A DNA stretch of 64,000 nt, taken from the NCBI GenBank assembly GCA_019009955.1, contig CM032228.1:260254731-260318730 (forward strand). Reading direction: 5' to 3'. The notes under the pieces were generated by a model. That model worked only from the letters and a program-made list of their open reading frames with translations, was not told where the DNA came from and did not search any database. The position numbers and the translations under genes are program-made. The DNA is from Riptortus pedestris (Eukaryota; Arthropoda; Insecta; Hemiptera; Alydidae). Positions 57,101-64,000 of this stretch are shown in pieces (within the stretch, counting starts at the first letter, position 1; every line of letters begins with the position of its first letter).

Positions 57101-57434
57101 TTTTGTTATGTTCATATTTGCTGAAAAACCAATAGGCAACGAAATATCGCTATTTTTAATTTCTGGCTTCTCTTATAACCCCCACTCCTGGTCGTCTCAG
57201 AGGATATTAATATAGCCTAAAGTCTAAGTTGCGTTAGTAGTAATATACATACTATGTTTCATAAAATTCGGTTCAGCCGTTTATGCGTGAAAAGGTAACA
57301 AATAAACAAACAAAAAAACAAACATACACGAAAGGAACAAAATGCAGTTATGGTGTCTATGACATATGAAACGAAAAGTTATCGTGAAATTTCGCGAAAA
57401 AAATCAATGTACAGACAGAGGTTACAATTTTATA
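57101..57434 (-). mobile_element. Helitron 5' part, right of the LTR element
   Basis: Continues the monomer broken at 49422 and ends with the conserved 5' block and an AT joint. Confidence 0.75.
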
Positions 57435-57444
57435 TATATATATA

Positions 57445-59544
57445 CTAGCTAAGGTACCCGGCTTCGCTCGGGAAATCATTTGAGGCTGAATGATAGTATT
57501 TTTTTTTGAGCAAGGCTTCAATGTTAACTACACTTCCCGTCTGGGCGCATTGTTTTCCAGTGAGGGTCAGGCAGGCGGCTTACAGAAAAAAAAATTGTAT
57601 TTCAAAAATAAATGAAAATAAGCCCCTTATCATTGTTTCCCGTGAGGGTCAGGGGGGCGACGTATAGAAGAGAAATTTTAATTTTGAAGAATGAATAAAA
57701 ATGTGTTCCCGATCTCTCTATCTCCACTTTTTAACTCACCTTTTTGAATACTTCAAACCATAATCGTGGATAGAATTTATTAAAATTAAATATCCTCTAT
57801 AATGAAACTTATTTCCTGTCAAAAACCAATCCGAGCACATATAGTTTAAGCATAGTTTTGTAATTAGATTATATTCGTAATAGTAGAGCTCAGTGGAAAT
57901 CATTTCACAGGAAATAAGTTAACTCAATTAACTGTTTAGGCTCCGGCCTCCTTCCGCTCCAGCATCTCCATCGTTTTCCTTAAAATATTTATTCAAAGTA
58001 TTATTTTAATAACTTATCTACCTGATGGAATTAAATAATAGTATTACCCGAAAAATAATTTGATTTATATTCAAAAATATAGTTGAGGGGAAGAGAACGT
58101 AGCCCTCCCTGCAAAATAAGTAATATTTTAAATCATATCAAATTTAAATGGACATTGTCTTTTTTCATAATAACATTACTATTAACGTCTAATTGTTATG
58201 ATGGTACATATTTGTTTCAATGCCATCAAGATATCAGGAATAAGATAATATATTAGCAGAACCAAAGAGTTTGATCCCCATAACTTCCGCTATCACTCCT
58301 TGTGCCAATTCAGCATGACTTAGTTTAAATAATACATTATACAAATTAAATAACGGAAATTTCTATTGAAAATAAATAGCAATGTTATTTTCTAGGAGAA
58401 ATAAATAAATGAGAAGGGGACGACGGAGATATATAACCTCACTAATCCGAATCATATATAGAATTATCATATGTGACCAAAACATAAAATCTTTTGTCAT
58501 AATATTTATTCATTAAAAACACTTAAATAAGCACTAATAAAATTAAAGACTCCCGCTATAGTTTTAGCGTCTATCCCGTGTTTACTTCATTTTACGAACA
58601 TATTGAATGCAACAAATGTTACACTAAATAATAAAATAAACAACTTTTATGTGCATGTTTGCCGAGAATCTAATAGGAAACGAAATATCACAATTTTTCA
58701 TTTCAGGCCTCCCTCATAACCCCCACTCCCGTTCGGACGAAAAAATTTAAATGTAGCTTATTATCATAGAAGAATTAATGCTAATTCACATACCGAGTTT
58801 TGCTAATTTCGGTTCAATTGTTAGTGCACAACAAACAAAATTGTTGCCTCCCGCTTTAATATTTAGTGTATATCTCGCTTATACTTTGTTATATGACAAA
58901 AGTAAATATAACAAATCTTACTTTAAATAACAAAATAAACAACTTTTGTCATGGGCGTATTTGCAGAAAAACCAGTAGAAAACGAAATACCGCTATTTTT
59001 AATTTAAGGCCTCCCTTACAACCCCCACTCCTGCCCGTCCCTAGAATTGTTGGTATGGCTTATGATAATTAAGGCGTCAGTGCTGATACACGTACCGAAA
59101 TTTATTTAGTTCGGTTGAGTCTTTTGAGCCAAATAAAATTGTTGACTACGGCTATAATTTTTAGTGTATGACGCCTTTATACTTCGGTATACGACGATAG
59201 TGTGTATAACAAAAGTTTCTATAAATAACTAAATAAACAACTTTTGTTATGTGCATATTTCCGGAAACCCCAAGAGGAAACGAAATATTGCTATTTTTAA
59301 TTTCAGGCTTCCCTTATAACCCCCACTCCTGTTCGTCTGAGAGGATATTAATATAGCCTAAAGTCTAAGTTGGGTCAGTAGTAATATACATACCAAGTTT
59401 CATAAAATTCGGTTGTGCCGTTTATGCGTGAAAAGGTAACAAACACACACGAAAGAAACAAAATGCAGTTATGACATGATTATGATGTTATGAAAATTCG
59501 CGAAAAATTAATGTACAGACAGAGGTTACAATTTTATATATATT
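57445..59544 (-). mobile_element. Helitron unit, B-type 3' region, minus orientation
   Basis: CTAG at 57448-57445, hairpin CCCGGCTTCGCTCGGG, B-type 3' region to about 58600, monomers near 58720, 59020 and 59310, and a 5' block shortened by about 30 bp. Confidence 0.78.
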
Positions 59545-60818
59545 CTAGCTCGGATACCCGGCTTCGGCCGGAAATTGATTTGAGGCTGAATGGTGATGGT
59601 ATTTTTTTGGCAAGGCTTTACTTCGCACAATATTTTGACACCGTCCCGGTGTTTAGGGTTAATACCCGTCGTTTCTGTGGATTTGTTAATAATGAAATTA
59701 TTTTTCTATGTAAGACTTCACTGTCCTCCATACTGTCATATTTCCCGTTTCCTGTGCATTATGCATACATTTGAATTATTAAGGACAAACAATTAACATA
59801 CATTTGAATTAATTTTTCCCGGTGAGGTACCTAGTAGTTCATATTGAAAAGAATTGTTGAGCAAATTTCTCTAAATAACAAAATAAACAGCTTTTGTTAT
59901 GTACATATTTGCCGATACCCCAATACGAAACGAAATATCACTATATTTAATTTCAGGCCTCCCTTATAACCCCCACTCCTGCCCGTCCCTAGAAATATTA
60001 GTATGGCTTATTATAAGAAAGGCGTTAGCGCTAATACACATACCGAATTTTATTTAGTTCGGTTAAGTCTTTTGTGCCAAAATAAATTGTTCACTTCCGA
60101 TATAGGTTTTAGCGTATATCTCGTTTATAATTCGGTATACGAAAAAAGGGTGTATAACAAAAGTTACTCTAAATAACAAAATAAACAACTTTTGTTATGT
60201 TCATATTTGCTGAAAAACCAATAGGCAACGAAATATCGCTATTTTTAATTAATGGCATCTGTTATAACCCCCACTCCTGCCCGTCCCTATAAATGTTGGT
60301 ATGACTTGTTATAATGAAGGCGTTAGTGCTAATACACATACCGAGTTTGGTTTAGTTCGGTTGTGTCTTTTGTGCCAAATAATATTGTTGACTCCCGCTA
60401 TAGTTATTAGTGTATAAGTCATTTAAACTTCGGAATACGACAAAAGTGTATATAACAAACGTTACTCTAAATAACAACATAAACAACTTTTGTTCTGTTC
60501 ATATTCGCCAAAAACCAATAGGAAACGAAATATCGCCATTTTTCATTTCAGGCCTTCCTTATAACCCCCACTCCTGTTCGTCTCAGAGAAAATTAATGTA
60601 GCCTAAAGTCTAAGTTGGGTTAGTAGTAATATACATACCAAGTTTCATAAAATTCGGTTCAGCCGTTTATGCGTGAAAAGGTAACAAACAAACAAACAAA
60701 CAAATAAACCAACAGACACGAAAGAAACAAAATGCAGTTATGGTGTCTATGACATGTGAAACGGAAAGTTATCGTGAAATTTCGCGAAAAAAATCAATGT
60801 ACAGACAGAGATTACAAT
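59545..60818 (-). mobile_element. Helitron unit, A-type 3' region, minus orientation
   Basis: CTAG at 59548-59545 with a hairpin (CGGCTTCGGCCGG), A-type 3' region, monomers near 59970, 60260 and 60560, and a complete 5' block. Confidence 0.78.
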
Positions 60819-60835
60819 CTATCTATCTATCTATA

Positions 60836-60879
<44 letters not shown>
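60819..60879. repeat. (CTAT)n/(AT)n array at a head-to-head junction
   Basis: Microsatellite between a minus-oriented and a plus-oriented Helitron 5' end. Confidence 0.93.
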
Positions 60880-60882
<3 letters not shown>

Positions 60883-62119
60883 ATATATATATAAAATTGT
60901 AACCTCTGTCTGTACATTGATTTTTTTCGCGAAATTTCACGATAACTTTTCGTTTCACATGTCATAGACACCATAACTGCATTTTGTTTCTTTGGTGTCT
61001 GTTTGTTTATTTGTTTGTTTGTTTGTTACCTTTTCACGAATAAACGGCTAAACCGAATTTTATGAAACTTGGTATGTATATTACTACTAACCCAACTTAG
61101 ACTTTAGGCTATATTAGTAAGATAAGAGAAGCCAGAAATTGAAAATAGCGATAGTTCGTTTCCTATTGATTTTTCGGCAAATATGAACATAACAAAAGTT
61201 GTTTATTTTGTAATTTAGAGTAACTTTTGTTATATACACTTTTTTCGTATACGGAATTATAAACGAGATATGCGCTAAAACCTATAGCGGAAGTGAACAA
61301 TTTTATTTGGGACAAAAGACCCAACCGAAATAAATAAAACTCGGTATATGTATTAGCACTAACGCTTTCATTACAACAAGACATACCAACATTTCTAGGG
61401 ACGAGCAGGAGTGGGGGTTGTAAGGGAGGCCAGAATTTAAAAATAGCGGTATTTCATTTTCTATTCGTTTTTTGTCAAATATGAATATAACAAAAGTTGT
61501 TTGTTTTGTTATTTAGAGTAACTTTTGCGATATTCATTTTTGTCTTTTAACAAAGTATAAACGAGATTTACGCTAAAACCTATAGCGGAACTCAACAATT
61601 TTATTTGGGAAAAAAGACCCAACCGAAATAAATAAAACTCGGTATATGTATTAGCATTAACGCTTTGATTATAACAAGCCAAACTAACATTTCTAGGGAC
61701 GGGTAGGAGTGGGGGTTGTAAGGGAGGCCTGAATTTAAAATAGCGGTATTTCGTTTTTCGGCATATATAAACATAACAAAAGTTGTTTATTTTGTTATTT
61801 AGAGTAACTTTTGTGATGTTCATTTTTGTCTTTTAACAAAGTATAAAAGAGATATACACTATAAACTACTATTTTATTAGGTGCTAACCATTGAACCGAA
61901 CTTAACAAAACTCGGTATGTCGATTAGCATTAATTCTTCCATGATTATAAGCTATATTAAAATGTTTAGGTTAGAACGGGAGTGGGGGTTATAAGGGAGA
62001 CCTGAAATAAAAATTCGCGATATTGTGATTCTTATTGGTTTTTCAGCGATATTTTATTAAAATACCATCATTAGTCAGTCAACTATGATTTCCCGGGCAT
62101 CGTCGGATATATTAGCTAG
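60880..62119 (+). mobile_element. Helitron unit, plus orientation
   Basis: 5' TC at 60880-60881, then TATATATATATAAAATTG; monomers near 61400, 61700 and 61975; a short 3' end with CCCGGGCATCGTCGG in place of the usual hairpin; CTAG at 62116-62119. Confidence 0.75.
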
Positions 62120-62419
62120 ATTGTATACAGAAAATACGTACATTATAGATGATATTTAATAATAATAAATGCTATCCATGATTATAATTTGAATTATTCA
62201 CTGTGTGTCAAACAGTGGAGAGGGAATAATTAGAGACTTATTTTCATTTATTCTTCAAATCTAAAATTTTATTTTCGATAAGTCGCCCAACGGACCCTTA
62301 CGGGAAGAAATGAGCCCAGACGGGAAGAGCAGTTGTACACGTCGAAGCATTTGCCAAAAACAAAATAGAATATTTCCGTCTTAAATGATGTCCCGAGCGA
62401 AGCCGGGTACCTTGGCTAG
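62120..62419 (+). mobile_element. Helitron 3' fragment, B-type, plus orientation
   Basis: B-type 3' region, hairpin CCCGAGCGAAGCCGGG and CTAG at 62416-62419. No 5' part. Confidence 0.7.
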
Positions 62420-64000
62420 TCTATATATATATAAAATTGTAACCTCTGTCTGTACATTGATTTTTTTTGCGAAATTTCACGATAACTTTTCGTTTCACAT
62501 GTCATAGACACCATAACTGCTTTTTGTTTCTTTGGTGTCTGTTTGTTTGTTTATTTGTTTGTTTGTTTGTTTGTTACCCTTTTCACGCATAAACGGCTGA
62601 ACCGAATTTTATGAAACTTGGTATGTATATTACTACTAACCCAACTTAGACTTTAGGCTACATTAATTTTTTCTGAGACGAACAGGAGTGGGTGTTATAA
62701 GGAAGGCCTGAAATGAAAAATGGCGATATTTCGTTTCCTATTGGTTTTTGGCAAATATGAACAGAACAAAAGTTGTTCTTTTTGTTATTTAGAGTAACGT
62801 TTGTTATATACACTTTTGTCGTATTCCGAAGTTTAAATGACTTATACACTAATAACTATAGCGGGAGTCAACAATATTATTTGGCACAAAAGACTCAACC
62901 GAACTAAACCAAACTCGGTATGTGTATTAGCACTAACGCCTTCATTATAACAAGTCATACCAACATTTATAGGGACGGGCAGGAGTAGGGTTATAACAGA
63001 AGCCATTAATTAAAAATAGCGATATTTCGTTGCCTATTGGTTTTTCAGCAAATATGAACATAACAAAAGTTGTTTATTTTGTTATTTAGAGTAACTTTTG
63101 TTATATGCACTTTTGCCGTATACGGAAGTATAAATGAGTTATACGCTAAAAACTATAGCGGGAGTCTACAATTTTATTTGGCACAAAAGACTCAACCGAA
63201 CTTAACCAAACTCGCTATGTGAATTAATACTAACAATTTCCTTATAATAAGCCATTCTAACATTTCTAGGGACGGGCAGGAGTGGGGGTTATAAGGGAGG
63301 CCTGAAATTAAAAATAGCGATATTTCGTTTCCTATTGCTTTTTCAGCCAATATGCACATAACAAAAGTTGTTTATTTTGTTATTTAGAGTAACTTTTGTT
63401 ATATGCACTTTTGCCGTATACGGAAGCATAAATGAGTTATACGCTAAAACTATAGCTGGAGTCCTCAATTTTATTTGGCACAAAAGACTCAACCGAACTA
63501 AACTAAACTCGCTATGTGAATTAATACTAACGATTTCCTTACAATAAGCCATATTAACATTTCCAGGGACGGGCAGGAGTGGGGGTTATAGGGGAGGCCT
63601 GAAATTAAAAATAGCGATATTTCGTTTCCTATTGCTTTTTCAGCAAATATGCCCATAACAAAAGTTGTTTATTTTGTTATTTAGAGTAACTTTTGTTATA
63701 TGCACCTTTGCCGTATACGGAAGTATAAATGAGTTATAGGCTAAAAACTATAGAGGGAGTCCAAAATTTTATTTGGCACAAAAGACTCAACCGAACTAAA
63801 CCAAACTCGGTATGTGAATTAGCACTAACGCCTTCCTTATAACAAGCCATACCATCATTTCTAGGGACGGGCAGGAGTGGGGGTTGTAAGGGATGCCTGA
63901 GTTTAAAAATAGCGGTATTTCGTTTTCTATTCGTTTTTCCACAAATACGAACATAACAAAAGTTGTTTATTTTGTTATTTACATTAACTTTTGTCATATT
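62420..64000 (+). mobile_element. Helitron unit, plus orientation, runs off right edge
   Basis: 5' TC directly after the previous CTAG, then the conserved 5' block and five monomers (62685, 62980, 63285, 63585, 63880) to the edge. Confidence 0.8.

Noticed and set aside
1..64000. tRNA, rRNA or bacterial-type operons
   Set aside because: No cloverleaf, ribosomal or operon-like sequence was recognised on either strand by eye; a covariance-model scan was not possible.

Overview
The window looks like repeat-rich intergenic DNA from an arthropod, most likely an insect. It is AT-rich, has no bacterial-style gene packing, and holds (AT)n arrays, non-LTR retrotransposons of the I and Jockey types, Helitrons, an errantivirus-like LTR element with an env gene, and a THAP-domain gene with introns. 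I cannot name the order or species. No rRNA, tRNA or CRISPR array was seen, and no confident host housekeeping gene. Family names come from recognising motifs; nothing was searched.

Layout. 1-1100: a partial minus-strand ORF and a decayed plus-strand gene, diverging, possibly relics of a polinton/adintovirus-like element. 1235-2568: minus-oriented Helitron sequence. 2569-11060: a decayed I-type LINE (ORF1, then endonuclease-RT-RNase H ORF2) split by a second LINE (7019-9785) that has lost its RT; a 7-bp target duplication marks the nesting. 11892-25127: minus-oriented Helitron units, mostly head to tail, mixed with DINE-1/HINE-like elements and LINE fragments. 25175-36901: plus-oriented Helitron units, enclosing a coiled-coil exon-like ORF (30364-30543) and a THAP element (about 32800-35245). 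36958-39540: one HINE half and minus-strand LINE fragments. 41450-45899: about 25 copies of a 176-bp satellite, ending just inside a Helitron 3' end. 46104-60822: minus-oriented Helitrons, one split by a young 7.7-kb LTR element with gag-pol and env (49423-57096). 60880-64000: plus-oriented Helitrons to the right edge.

How the parts relate. The common repeat has Helitron hallmarks: 5' TC, a GC-rich hairpin about 10 bases before a 3' CTAG, and internal monomers of about 300 bp. A second family has DINE-1/HINE hallmarks: subterminal inverted repeats, an internal (AT)n array, a 3' hairpin and insertion in T-runs. Neither family encodes a protein here, so both would depend on enzymes made elsewhere. 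(AT)n arrays form most joints between units. Most coding sequence is broken. The main long frames are pol, the two parts of env and the first THAP exon.

The items that most deserve a second look are the satellite inside a Helitron, the young LTR element that lacks nucleocapsid and protease active-site sequence, the THAP element with matched 14-bp inverted repeats and triplicated splice units, an 82-bp near-perfect palindrome, and the two divergent left-edge frames.
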